A stretch of 64,000 nucleotides of DNA from an uncultured Sutterella sp. (GTDB lineage Bacteria; Pseudomonadota; Gammaproteobacteria; Burkholderiales; Burkholderiaceae_F): contig CAJMKD010000003.1 of NCBI GenBank assembly GCA_905213905.1, positions 1 through 64,000 of the forward strand. Direction: 5' to 3'. A model generated the notes under the pieces. It saw nothing but the letters and a program-made list of their open reading frames with translations. It made no database searches and had not been told where the DNA came from. Shown here piece after piece: positions 8,607-16,760 of this stretch (position 1 is the first letter of the stretch; each line of letters begins with the position of its first letter). The position numbers and the translations under genes were made by a program.

Positions 8607-9143
8607 TTATTGAGCAGAAGGCTGCAGATTAGCGTCTGCGCTATCGGCGGGGCCCTGAACATTCTCTTCGGCGTCTTCTGTAGCGAAAGGCGAATTCCAG
8701 GCGGCAATCAGCTCGCAGACGTCAATGGGCGCTGGCAAATCAAGCAGTTTCTGAAGGAGAGCTTTATCCGAAAAAAGTGCAGCAGTTTCTCGCAGGAGCA
8801 CAAGATGAGCCTGCGGATTTTCCGTTGGCACCAGGATGGTCATGAAAAGTCGTACTGGCTTACCGTCTGGCGCATCGTAATTAATGGGACTTTTTGTCCG
8901 CAAAAGTACTACGGCCGGTGCTGCAAGCGAGACAAGTCTGCCATGAGGAATGGCGCAACCGTTCCCGAGCGCAGTAGAGCCCAGACGCTCGCGCGCTATC
9001 AGGGCGTCAAAAACCGCATCATGATTTTCGCCGTAGGCTGCTTCAACGGCAAAGGCGGCTTCTTCAAAAAGTCGTTTGCGGCTGGCAACGTCTACATCAA
9101 GCCGAACCGCATCGAGAGTGAGATATTGAGAAAGTAAATTCAT
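8607..9143 (-). CDS. ptsN: Nitrogen-PTS EIIA component (IIA-Ntr)
   Basis: Phosphocarrier of the regulatory nitrogen PTS; it adjusts K+ uptake and nitrogen/carbon responses by protein contacts. The 178-residue PTS EIIA type-2 domain has the phospho-accepting His67 in NGCAIPHGR and the downstream pattern FMTILVPTENPQAHL. The ATG at 9141-9143 was chosen over a 30-residue extension because it overlaps the rpoN stop as ATGA and matches the family N-terminus. The C-terminal tail after about residue 150 is acidic and not conserved. No hprK follows, unlike most betaproteobacteria. Confidence 0.94.
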   Translation of the reverse strand: MNLLSQYLTLDAVRLDVDVASRKRLFEEAAFAVEAAYGENHDAVFDALIARERLGSTALGNGCAIPHGRLVSLAAPAVVLLRTKSPINYDAPDGKPVRLFMTILVPTENPQAHLVLLRETAALFSDKALLQKLLDLPAPIDVCELIAAWNSPFATEDAEENVQGPADSADANLQPSAQ

Positions 9144-10633
9144 AGCGCCTGATTGCCGTGCGCTCTCAGTCGCGCCGGCGGGATGCCTTCCAGGTCGCGG
9201 TATTTTGCCACTGTTCTTCTTGTGATGTCGCAACCTTCGCTCTGTAACCGGTTGGTAATTGCCTGGTCGGACAACGGTTTTTCAGGCGATTCATTTCGAA
9301 TGATTTCGACGATCCGAGTCCGAATGTTGTGCTGCGAGACACTTTCGCCGGAAGCTTCTCCGCTTTTGAGTACAGCTCTCGTAAACAGTGATCGCAACTC
9401 AATTGTTCCGTAAGGCGTCTGCAGAAATTTGCCGGAAACTGCGCGTGAGACGGTGGACTCCGCGAGCCCGAGCGCGGCGGCAGTTTCTTGAATCGTAAGC
9501 GGCGCGAGCGCTCCTGGGCCATCGTCAAAGAAGCGCTGTTGGTGTTCTACGGCAAAGCGTGCGGAGGCGATGAGCGTAGCTCGGCGAGCTTCGAGCGCAG
9601 CGACAAGATTTTTCGCTTCACTCAGATACCGGGCAAGCGGCGAGTTGTCTGGGAGCGTTGCAAGCGATGCCGAAGGCGCGAGCTTTACGCTAGGCATGGC
9701 GTCCGGGTTGAGGTAAACGCGCCAAACGTGACCGTGAGTTTCGATAGAGTTGCAACGAGTGACAATGAGATCTGCGACGATGTATTGAGGCGTATCGTTG
9801 GAGAAGTTCGCTGCGGGGTGCGGATCGAGCCTTCGCAGAAGTGTCAGTGCTTCTTCGAGAATGCTGCTGTCTTCAGGGATTCCTGTGCGCTTGAAAGCAG
9901 CGCGCATTCTTTTGAGGTCGTGCTTGGCAATTGCAGCAAGGTCGTTGTTCAGCAGATCGCAAAGCAAGTCAGCGGCAGCCTTGGAAACAAGAGCTTCATT
10001 GCTTGCTCGGATTGTTTCAATCGTAAGAGCTTCAACTGCAGAAGAGGCGCCGATGCCGGGCGGATCGAAAGACTGCAGGCACCGCAATGCGTCAGCCCAA
10101 GCTTCGACGGGTGCATCTTCAATGACGCGGTAGCTTGCTGCGACTTCCTCGAGCGGCGTAACGAGAAAGCCACGGTCATCAAGTTCTTCAATGAGACAGG
10201 CAACAAGCCGACGTTTTTTTTCATTGAGCTTTAGTCCGCCAAGTTCGGCGAGCAGGTATTCTCGAAGAGATTCCTTCTCTGCAACTTTTTCAGCAGGGGA
10301 AGCGTCGTCAAAGGCGCCGTTGCCTGAACCCGGCCAAAGGCTGTATATGCGTTCGAGCGGCCGTGCTTCCGCAGGCGCCGCCGCACTTTCGCCGAAACGT
10401 TCTGGGAAATCGATGCTATCTGCCTGTTCTTCAAATAGTTTCGTTTCTGTGATTTCGTTTTCGGATTCGAGGTGAGAATCTTCGCGTTCAATGAAAGGAT
10501 TATCTTCGGCGGCAAGCGCTGTTTCCGCCAGCAACTCGGCAGCAGACATCTGGAGCAACTTCAGTGCGAACTGCTGCTGCGGTGCCAACGTCTGCTGTTG
10601 CGTTTGAAGGATGGCGAGGCTGTTGTTCAGCAT
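9140..10633 (-). CDS. rpoN: RNA polymerase sigma-54 factor
   Basis: Directs RNA polymerase to -24/-12 promoters with AAA+ activators. 497 residues: the N-terminal activator-interacting region (about 1-50) has the Gln/Leu-rich start LAILQTQQQTLAPQQQFALK; then come the core-binding domain, a helix-turn-helix (about 385-405) and the C-terminal RpoN box TRRTVAKYRD (471-480). It lies 43 bases after lptB and overlaps ptsN, as in the conserved lptB-rpoN-ptsN operon. A matching sigma-54 promoter occurs upstream of gltI (17741-17756), so the factor has a plausible target within the window. Confidence 0.97.
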   Translation of the reverse strand: MLNNSLAILQTQQQTLAPQQQFALKLLQMSAAELLAETALAAEDNPFIEREDSHLESENEITETKLFEEQADSIDFPERFGESAAAPAEARPLERIYSLWPGSGNGAFDDASPAEKVAEKESLREYLLAELGGLKLNEKKRRLVACLIEELDDRGFLVTPLEEVAASYRVIEDAPVEAWADALRCLQSFDPPGIGASSAVEALTIETIRASNEALVSKAAADLLCDLLNNDLAAIAKHDLKRMRAAFKRTGIPEDSSILEEALTLLRRLDPHPAANFSNDTPQYIVADLIVTRCNSIETHGHVWRVYLNPDAMPSVKLAPSASLATLPDNSPLARYLSEAKNLVAALEARRATLIASARFAVEHQQRFFDDGPGALAPLTIQETAAALGLAESTVSRAVSGKFLQTPYGTIELRSLFTRAVLKSGEASGESVSQHNIRTRIVEIIRNESPEKPLSDQAITNRLQSEGCDITRRTVAKYRDLEGIPPARLRAHGNQAL

Positions 10634-10676
10634 GGTGATGCTCGTTCAGCACACTCTGCGATGAATAGTCAGGGAA

Positions 10677-11462
10677 TTACATGCTGAAATTGTCGCCTAG
10701 ATAGAAAGCACGAACATCCGGGTTGTTGATGATGTCGTCAGGCAGGCCAGAGGCAAGAACACGGCCTTCATTGATAATGTAGGCGTGGTCGCAAATAGCC
10801 AGTGTTTCACGCACATTGTGGTCCGTGATCAGAATGCCGATGTTGCGCTCTTTTAGGAAGCGAACGATACGCTGAATTTCGATGACTGCAATCGGATCGA
10901 CGCCGGCAAAAGGTTCGTCGAGAAGAATAAAGCGGGGATTAGCTGCCAATGCACGCGCAATTTCAGTGCGGCGACGTTCACCGCCCGAAAGCGACAATGC
11001 TGTGTTGGTCCGGATGTGTTGAATCTGAAGCTCGTCAAGTAGCGTTTCAAGACGCGCGTTGATGGTGTCTTTCGAGAGCGGACGCCCGTTTTCATCCTGC
11101 TGAAGCTCAAGAATGGCCTTGATGTTTTCCTCAACGGTCAGCTTGCGAAAAACACTGGCTTCCTGCGGCAAATAGGAAAGCCCCAACCTAGCGCGCTTAA
11201 AGATCGGCATATGTAGGATGGATTGTCCGTCAAGCTCAATGCTGCCGTCATCGGCAACGACAAGACCTACAACCATGTAGAAAGTCGTGGTTTTGCCAGC
11301 GCCGTTAGGGCCGAGCAGTCCGACAACTTCTCCGGATTTGACCGAAAGGTCGACGCCATTGACGACACGGCGCGAACCATAATGCTTCTTGAGGCCTTTG
11401 GCCTCAAGCGTATGGACGCGGCGGTGCAAAGGCTGTTCACGGTTCTGTTCGTTCACGGACAT
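10677..11462 (-). CDS. lptB: LPS export ABC transporter ATP-binding protein
   Basis: Cytoplasmic ATPase of the LptB2FGC complex that extracts LPS from the inner membrane. 261 residues: Walker A GPNGAGKT (51-58), Q-loop YLPQEASVFRKL (98-109), signature LSGGE (158-162) and Walker B FILLDEP (178-184), with the LptB hallmark FAGVDPIAV after Walker B. The first 18 residues are a variable extension. The gene begins 7 bases after lptA. Confidence 0.97.
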   Translation of the reverse strand: MSVNEQNREQPLHRRVHTLEAKGLKKHYGSRRVVNGVDLSVKSGEVVGLLGPNGAGKTTTFYMVVGLVVADDGSIELDGQSILHMPIFKRARLGLSYLPQEASVFRKLTVEENIKAILELQQDENGRPLSKDTINARLETLLDELQIQHIRTNTALSLSGGERRRTEIARALAANPRFILLDEPFAGVDPIAVIEIQRIVRFLKERNIGILITDHNVRETLAICDHAYIINEGRVLASGLPDDIINNPDVRAFYLGDNFSM

Positions 11463-11469
11463 TACTCAG

Positions 11470-12072
11470 TTATTTGTTGGCTGGGGCGGACAGCGACTCA
11501 GCGCTCGACAGAGCAGCACCGTCGCGGGGAGCAGGATTCTTGTTGGTGCGAGGCGCAATAATCGTAGTAACACGCTGCCGCTTGCCATCAACAACGCCAC
11601 CGTCAACGACGGATCTTGCGTAACGCATGTCGTAGACGATTTTCTGCCCCTGCGTCATATCCTTCTGCTGGCCGTTTTCAGTGCGTGAAAGCTTGGCGCC
11701 GCCCGTAAGCGTAATAGTGTCAGTCTCTTCGTCGTAGACAATGCGACTCGCCTGCGCATGAATCCACTCATCAATATTCGGCGTCTTCGGATTCGGATCG
11801 CGCTGTTGCTTGAATCGAGCGGGTGAACCCGTAACGGTTGCCTGACGATAGCCTTTGGGTGTTATGCGCAACTCAAGCCGAGCGCCAAGCAGATTCATGC
11901 TGCCTTGATCAACGCTGACATTTCCCGAATAAACGGCAGTTTGCTTAACTTCGTCGCCATTGAATTGATCGGCATGGACTTCAATGGGTTGATCGCGGTC
12001 TGTGCTGAGCGCAAAGACAGGAGAAGCTAGCGCGACTGCAATGGCGGCAAGAAGAATTTTCTGCATGATCAT
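11470..12072 (-). CDS. lptA: LPS transport periplasmic protein LptA
   Basis: Forms the periplasmic bridge that carries LPS between the membranes. 200 residues: a signal peptide (about 1-21, ending SPVFA), then the OstA/LptA beta-jellyroll repeats (ADQFNGDEVKQTAVYSGNV and a later ASRIVYDEETDTITLTGGA). A low-complexity C-terminal tail follows from about 170. Its ATG overlaps the lptC stop (ATGA); a second ATG two codons later is equally possible. Confidence 0.95.
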   Translation of the reverse strand: MIMQKILLAAIAVALASPVFALSTDRDQPIEVHADQFNGDEVKQTAVYSGNVSVDQGSMNLLGARLELRITPKGYRQATVTGSPARFKQQRDPNPKTPNIDEWIHAQASRIVYDEETDTITLTGGAKLSRTENGQQKDMTQGQKIVYDMRYARSVVDGGVVDGKRQRVTTIIAPRTNKNPAPRDGAALSSAESLSAPANK

Positions 12073-12689
12073 TGGCCTGAATTGGCTGTGGATTGTTGAA
12101 AGTTCTGCGGATGGAGCACCGTGTGCACGCGTTCGCGCAGTTCAACGGTTCGGGCGACGTTATCGTACACCATGCCGCGCCGAGCTTCGCTTGAGTCGTT
12201 GCCCCGCGTCATAAAGACAGGCCGATCTGTTTCGAAGCGGTGCGTATCGAGCCAACCGCGCAGGTATTCAGTCGTGAAGGTGACTTCGGGGTCTTCGGCA
12301 AAGGGGAGCTGCCGCAGGAAGACATTTCCTGAAAGCTCAATTGTTTCAAGACCGTCGTCGCTCCACGCTTCGTCTGCGCGTGCCGTCATCTGAGCTCGAT
12401 CTGGATTAAGCGTCATGAATCTTGCGTCCAGCGCTCGCATGCGCTCATCGGAAAAATGCTCCATGCTCGAAGCGACAAGTCGTTCCGTAGCGACGCCCTT
12501 TTCATTGAAATCGGTGAGCGTGACGTTTTGTGCGGTGAAGTCGGGACTCGATTCGCTGGGAATGTAGCGCAGACCGCTCAATCCCGACTGAATCGAGTAG
12601 TAGTAGCTCATTCCAATCAGAACGAGCAAAATGCTCGAACCGACAATGGCGGTAATACGTTCGCGAAGGACAAGTCTGCGGTGCGCCAT
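12069..12689 (-). CDS. lptC: LPS export protein LptC
   Basis: Bitopic inner-membrane protein that links LptB2FG to LptA. 206 residues with one N-terminal membrane segment (about 11-33) and a periplasmic jellyroll domain. The segments FTAQNVTLTDFNEKG and ELSGNVFLRQL are typical of the LptC/YrbK family. The start is two bases after the kdsC stop, and the end overlaps lptA. Confidence 0.94.
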   Translation of the reverse strand: MAHRRLVLRERITAIVGSSILLVLIGMSYYYSIQSGLSGLRYIPSESSPDFTAQNVTLTDFNEKGVATERLVASSMEHFSDERMRALDARFMTLNPDRAQMTARADEAWSDDGLETIELSGNVFLRQLPFAEDPEVTFTTEYLRGWLDTHRFETDRPVFMTRGNDSSEARRGMVYDNVARTVELRERVHTVLHPQNFQQSTANSGQ

Positions 12690-12691
12690 TC

Positions 12692-13225
12692 TCAGCGTCC
12701 TTCGGAGAGGTAAAGCTCAACCATCAACGCATCCCACTTGCCTTGGGATTTCAGGATGTGCTCTGCCATTTCACGCACAGCGCCGTGCCCGCCGTCAAAT
12801 GATGAACGCCAATGCACATAGGGGAAAAGGTCCGGGTTGCCGTTCTTGGGCGTCGCGGCAAAGCCAGCGATTCGCAGGCAGGGCAGGTCCGGCAAGTCGT
12901 CTCCCATGTAGGCGAGCTCTTCAGCGCTTATGTTGAGCTCATCAAGCATTTTTAAAAGCGTCGGCAACTTTCTTAGCTTTCCTTGCTCAATGCGCTTCAT
13001 GCCGAGTTCTTCGGCACGTCGGGCAACGATGCCGGAAGTCCGGCCCGTCAAGATGGCGACCTCAATGCCAGCTCTCTGGAGCAATTTGATGCCAAGGCCG
13101 TCGCGAACATTGAAGGCTTTAAACAATTCACCTTCGTTCGAAAAAACGATGCTGCCGTCAGAGAGCACGCCGTCGACGTCAAGCACAACGAGACGGACTT
13201 TGGATGCGCGTGGATCGAATGCCAT
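12692..13225 (-). CDS. kdsC: 3-deoxy-D-manno-octulosonate 8-phosphate phosphatase
   Basis: Hydrolyses Kdo-8-P to Kdo, the inner-core LPS sugar. 177 residues, a HAD C0-subclass tetramer-type phosphatase: nucleophile Asp16 and Asp18 in VVLDVDGVLSDG, motif II Thr in AILTGR (58-63), a motif III Lys nearby and MGDDLPDLPCL (about 107-117) as motif IV. It starts three bases after kdsD and two bases before lptC, forming a compact Kdo/LPS-export operon. Confidence 0.97.
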   Translation of the reverse strand: MAFDPRASKVRLVVLDVDGVLSDGSIVFSNEGELFKAFNVRDGLGIKLLQRAGIEVAILTGRTSGIVARRAEELGMKRIEQGKLRKLPTLLKMLDELNISAEELAYMGDDLPDLPCLRIAGFAATPKNGNPDLFPYVHWRSSFDGGHGAVREMAEHILKSQGKWDALMVELYLSEGR

Positions 13226-13228
13226 AAC

Positions 13229-14218
13229 TTAGATTACCTTGGCTTCCATTAAGTCGTGCATGTGGAGCGCTCCGATGAGTCGGCCGTCAGCATCGGTGAC
13301 TAGAAGCTGGTTGCACTGATATTCCTCGAGCTTCTTTGCTGCGGCTGCGGCCAAGTCATGGGCGTCAATCGTGTGAGGCGATTTCGTCATGACGTCGGCG
13401 ATTCGAATCGAACGGATGTCGCCGACGCGTTCAATCAGGCGGCGAAGGTCGCCTTCCGTGAAGATGCCGACGACCTTGCCTTCGCTGTCGACCACAGCCG
13501 TCATGCCGATGTGCTTGCGAGTGATTTCTCGAACAGCATCTAGCATGGTTGTTTCAGGCAAAACGCTGGGCACTGCATCCCCTTTGCGCATCACGTCTTC
13601 AACATGAATAAGTAGCCGACGGCCGAGTGCGCCGCCTGGATGGCTGCGCGCAAAATCCTCCTTGCGGAAACCCTTGGCCGAGAGGCAGGCGACAGCGAGA
13701 GCATCTCCGAGCGCGAGCGTGCAGGTTGTAGAACTTGTCGGCGCCAGATTGAGCGGGCAGGCTTCGCGTTCTACGTGGCAGTTGATGTGGCAATCCGCGT
13801 GGCGGGCTAAGCTTGATTCGGGATTGCCCGTCATCGCAATCAGTGTTGCGCCTTCTCGCTTCAGGATCGGCACAATCATGAGCAGCTCATTCGTTTCGCC
13901 CGAATAAGAGATGCCTAGGACGATGTCGTCTTTGGTGATCATGCCAAGATCGCCATGCGCGGCTTCAGCTGCGTGTACAAAAAAAGCGGGCGTGCCCGTT
14001 GAGGCAAAGGTTGCGGCAAGCTTTCGTCCGATATGGCCGGACTTGCCGACGCCGCTTACAACAAGTCGGCCCTTGCAATTCAGGATCAGTCGAACGGCTT
14101 GGGCAAAATCGGGTGTTGCCGCAAGTCTATCGGCAGCGCTGCGAACAGCATCGGCCTCATGTAAAAGCACATCACGGCCGAGCGTCAAGGCCGCTTCGGC
14201 ATCAAAATGAATGGGCAT
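13229..14218 (-). CDS. kdsD: D-arabinose 5-phosphate isomerase
   Basis: Converts ribulose 5-P to arabinose 5-P, the first step to Kdo. 329 residues: an SIS sugar-isomerase domain (about 40-175, with VSGVGKSGHIGRK and SYSGETNE) and a tandem CBS pair (about 205-325). A TTG five codons upstream (14233) is in frame, but the ATG at 14216-14218 has AGGGA at good spacing, so it was used. It heads the kdsD-kdsC-lptC-lptA-lptB-rpoN-ptsN cluster. Confidence 0.96.
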   Translation of the reverse strand: MPIHFDAEAALTLGRDVLLHEADAVRSAADRLAATPDFAQAVRLILNCKGRLVVSGVGKSGHIGRKLAATFASTGTPAFFVHAAEAAHGDLGMITKDDIVLGISYSGETNELLMIVPILKREGATLIAMTGNPESSLARHADCHINCHVEREACPLNLAPTSSTTCTLALGDALAVACLSAKGFRKEDFARSHPGGALGRRLLIHVEDVMRKGDAVPSVLPETTMLDAVREITRKHIGMTAVVDSEGKVVGIFTEGDLRRLIERVGDIRSIRIADVMTKSPHTIDAHDLAAAAAKKLEEYQCNQLLVTDADGRLIGALHMHDLMEAKVI

Positions 14219-14317
14219 TCGGAATCCCTGCAAAATAGGATGTCAACTTGATAATGATACCTTTTGAACGGGCGGACGAAGCGTTGCATGTCTGCCTGCA
14301 CAGGCAACAGAATGAAA

Positions 14318-14346
14318 CGCCCGCAGATTTTTGACATCTGCGGGCG
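14318..14346 (-). terminator. Stem-loop terminator after gltL
   Basis: A perfect 11-bp stem (CGCCCGCAGAT, 14318-14328, with 14336-14346) closes a 7-base loop 33 bases past the gltL stop. The minus-strand sequence that follows begins TTTCATTC, so the T-tract is short. It separates the glt operon from kdsD. Confidence 0.65.
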
Positions 14347-14378
14347 AGATGGCTCCGTCTTGAAAGACTTCAGCCGAA

Positions 14379-15113
14379 TCAATGATTCAGAATCTTAGAG
14401 AGGAACTTCTGTGCACGATCTGTGTGCGGGGCATTAAAGAATTCCTGACCAGGCAGATTCTCGATAATTTCACCGGCATCCATAAAAATCACGCGGTCAG
14501 CGACCTTGCGTGCGAAGCCCATTTCGTGCGTAACGACCATCATGGTCATGCCTTCCTTGGCGAGCGTCACCATGACGTCAAGCACTTCGTTGATCATTTC
14601 GGGGTCAAGCGCTGAAGTGGGTTCGTCAAAGAGCATGCAGATCGGATCCATTGCCAACGCGCGTGCAATCGCGACACGCTGTTGCTGTCCCCCCGACAGC
14701 TGTCCGGGGAATTTATCTGCATGCTTAAGCAGGCCGACGCGATCGAGGAGCTTTAAGCCGCGTTCCTCGGCCTCTTCACGACCGCGGCCGAGCACCTTCA
14801 TCTGCGCGAGCACGAGATTTTCTCGGATCGACAAGTGCGGGAAGAGTTCGAAGTGCTGGAACACCATGCCGACGCGGCTGCGCAGCTTCGGCAGATCCGT
14901 CTTCGGATCGCCGACGGAAATACCGTCAACGATGATCTCACCCTGCTGAAACGGTTCGAGCGCATTTACGGTCTTGATGAGTGTCGATTTGCCAGAACCC
15001 GACGGGCCGCAGACAACGACCACTTCGCCTTTTTCGACGTTAACCGAGCAATTCTTCAGCACCTGGAAGTTGCCGTACCACTTGCTGATGTTCTTAATTT
15101 CAATCATTGCCAT
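14379..15113 (-). CDS. gltL: Glutamate/aspartate ABC transporter ATP-binding protein
   Basis: Cytoplasmic ATPase of the GltIJKL importer. 244 residues with Walker A GPSGSGKS (36-43), Q-loop VFQHFELFPH, signature LSGGQQQ (139-145), Walker B MLFDEPTSALDP and the H-loop VTHEMGFARKVADR, all of the polar amino acid (GlnQ/GltL) type. The ATG at 15111-15113 has AGGA at usable spacing; a second ATG two codons later is possible. Last gene of the operon, followed by a hairpin. Confidence 0.95.
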   Translation of the reverse strand: MAMIEIKNISKWYGNFQVLKNCSVNVEKGEVVVVCGPSGSGKSTLIKTVNALEPFQQGEIIVDGISVGDPKTDLPKLRSRVGMVFQHFELFPHLSIRENLVLAQMKVLGRGREEAEERGLKLLDRVGLLKHADKFPGQLSGGQQQRVAIARALAMDPICMLFDEPTSALDPEMINEVLDVMVTLAKEGMTMMVVTHEMGFARKVADRVIFMDAGEIIENLPGQEFFNAPHTDRAQKFLSKILNH

Positions 15114-15146
15114 GGGAATTGTTTCCTGATGAGGCCGTCCGAGCGA

Positions 15147-15830
15147 TTAGCGCGCGGCGGCCATTTTCGACTGCACGCGGCGGACAAGCATGGAAAGCGA
15201 GAACGACACGGCCAGATAGCACAAAGCGGCGAAAGAGTACATCAAAACGAGCTGTCCGTCGCGCTGAGCGATTTTAGTGACGGCGCCCATAAAGTCATTG
15301 CCGCTAATAACATACACCAAACTCGTATCCTGAAAGAGAATGATGAGTTGTGTAAGCAGTACGGGCAGCATGTTGCGAACGGCCTGGGGAAGCACAATGT
15401 AGCGCATGGTCTGAGCGTAGCGCAGGCCGAGAGCTTTAGCGGCGGAAAGCTGCCCCTTGCTGACGGACTGGATTCCTGCCCGCATGATTTCGGAGAAGTA
15501 TGCAGCTTCAAAAAGCACGAACGTAATGATGGCAGTGAGGTCTGCACCGATCATGACGGGATGATCGAGTCCGAGAAGTACCTTGAGTACTTCGGGCATG
15601 AGCAAAAAGAACCAGAAGAGTATCAGGACAAGCGGCACTGCACGCATAAGATTCGTGTAAAGCTTCGAAAACTGCGAGAGCACTTTGTTGCGCGAGAGTC
15701 TGCAGAGTGCGAGCACGGTGCCGAGAGACAGACCGCCGACCGCTGTAATGGCAGTGAGTTCGAGCGTGTAGCGAATCCCTGAAAGGATGTAGCCGGCCGA
15801 ACCAGTAATGGAAGAAAAATCGATCGACAT
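15147..15830 (-). CDS. gltK: Glutamate/aspartate ABC transporter permease GltK
   Basis: Inner-membrane subunit of 227 residues with about five membrane helices. The amino-acid permease (HisM type) EAA loop reads AAKALGLRYAQTMRYIVLPQA (about 133-153). The signature RAVPLVLILFWFFLLMPEV matches GltK, and gene order gltI-gltJ-gltK-gltL is as in E. coli. It starts 11 bases after gltJ. Confidence 0.94.
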   Translation of the reverse strand: MSIDFSSITGSAGYILSGIRYTLELTAITAVGGLSLGTVLALCRLSRNKVLSQFSKLYTNLMRAVPLVLILFWFFLLMPEVLKVLLGLDHPVMIGADLTAIITFVLFEAAYFSEIMRAGIQSVSKGQLSAAKALGLRYAQTMRYIVLPQAVRNMLPVLLTQLIILFQDTSLVYVISGNDFMGAVTKIAQRDGQLVLMYSFAALCYLAVSFSLSMLVRRVQSKMAAAR

Positions 15831-15841
15831 GACGGCACTCC

Positions 15842-16576
15842 TTACTTTGAGGCGATGAAGCCTGGGATGACGCAGCGCTTTTCAACGAAACCCATGAACG
15901 TATTGACGGCGAGTGCAATGAAGATGTAAATCACCGTCGCCCATAAGTAGGCAGCGAAGAACTGGAAGGTGTTTTCGCCCATTTCATTGGCGCGCATTGT
16001 CAGTTCAGGTAGGCCGATTGTGAGCGCGACGGCCGTATTTTTGACGAGATTCATCGCTTCACTCGTGAGCGGCGGCACAATCAGACGCATTGCCATAGGA
16101 ATGACGACGTACAGGTAGCACTGCATGCGTGTGAGACCCAATGCCTTGGCTGCATTGGGGAGGCCTTTGGGAATCGATGCAATGCCGGAACGAACCTGCT
16201 CCGCAACACGCGAAGAGGTAAATAAGCCCATGCAGATGAAGGCTGTGAAAAACTGCGACCAAATAGGGTCGTTCTGAATCATCCATGCTTTGTACCAGGG
16301 GATGAATTCAGGCACGACGAAGAACCAAATAAAGATCTGAACGATGAGCGGGATATTGCGGAAGAGTTCGATCCAGCCTTCGCTCAGAATGCGCAAAGGC
16401 TTGTTGTTGAGCGTTCGAAGCGTGCCCACAATGATGCCGAGTACAAGCGCGAGTGCAAATGCCGACAACATCAGGCCGATGGTCCAGCCGGCGCCGCCCA
16501 AAATGTATAGCCACCAAGGATCATCGCTCAGCAACGATGTTTCGGTAAGAGAGCTCAGGTTGAAGTTGAGCGCCAT
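15842..16576 (-). CDS. gltJ: Glutamate/aspartate ABC transporter permease GltJ
   Basis: Inner-membrane permease partner of GltK, 244 residues. It has membrane helices from about 24 onward, the motif ELFRNIPLIVQIFIWFFVVPE (about 70-90) and an EAA loop NAAKALGLTRMQCYLYVVIP. A stem-loop separates it from gltI upstream, which may lower its expression relative to the binding protein. It starts at 16576 after a GGAG-like ribosome site. Confidence 0.94.
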   Translation of the reverse strand: MALNFNLSSLTETSLLSDDPWWLYILGGAGWTIGLMLSAFALALVLGIIVGTLRTLNNKPLRILSEGWIELFRNIPLIVQIFIWFFVVPEFIPWYKAWMIQNDPIWSQFFTAFICMGLFTSSRVAEQVRSGIASIPKGLPNAAKALGLTRMQCYLYVVIPMAMRLIVPPLTSEAMNLVKNTAVALTIGLPELTMRANEMGENTFQFFAAYLWATVIYIFIALAVNTFMGFVEKRCVIPGFIASK

Positions 16577-16674
16577 GGAGTGTGTCTCCTGTTTTTTTAA
16601 TCAGCTGGCGAGGGTATTTTCAAAAAGAAATGTCTCGTCTGCCGATCAGCCTCCGGCGGGGTAAGCAAGAAGCG

Positions 16675-16711
16675 CCCTGCACGGCATTAAAAGCTAGCTC
16701 GCCGTGCAGGG
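16675..16711 (-). promoter_or_regulatory. Intercistronic stem-loop between gltI and gltJ
   Basis: An 11-bp perfect stem (CCCTGCACGGC, 16675-16685, with 16701-16711) encloses a 15-base loop, between the gltI stop and gltJ. On the minus strand T-residues precede rather than follow the hairpin, so it is not a classical terminator. Such hairpins after a binding-protein gene often protect the upstream mRNA or attenuate read-through. The sequence shows the hairpin; the role is inferred. Confidence 0.6.
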
Positions 16712-16760
16712 AAAAAAGCGAAGGCCGCGTTTTAAGGGAGTCGCTGCGGCCGAATTTGGG

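Noticed and set aside
1037..14346. Similar GC-rich arms (CGCCCGCA/TGCGGGCG) at 1037, 1762 and 14318, considered as a dispersed repeat
   Set aside because: Each lies just after a gene in terminator position and the loops and flanks differ, so convergent terminator stems explain them.
14835..15782. 315-codon plus-strand frame opposite gltL and gltK
   Set aside because: Spans two well-supported transporter genes on the other strand; no recognisable product.
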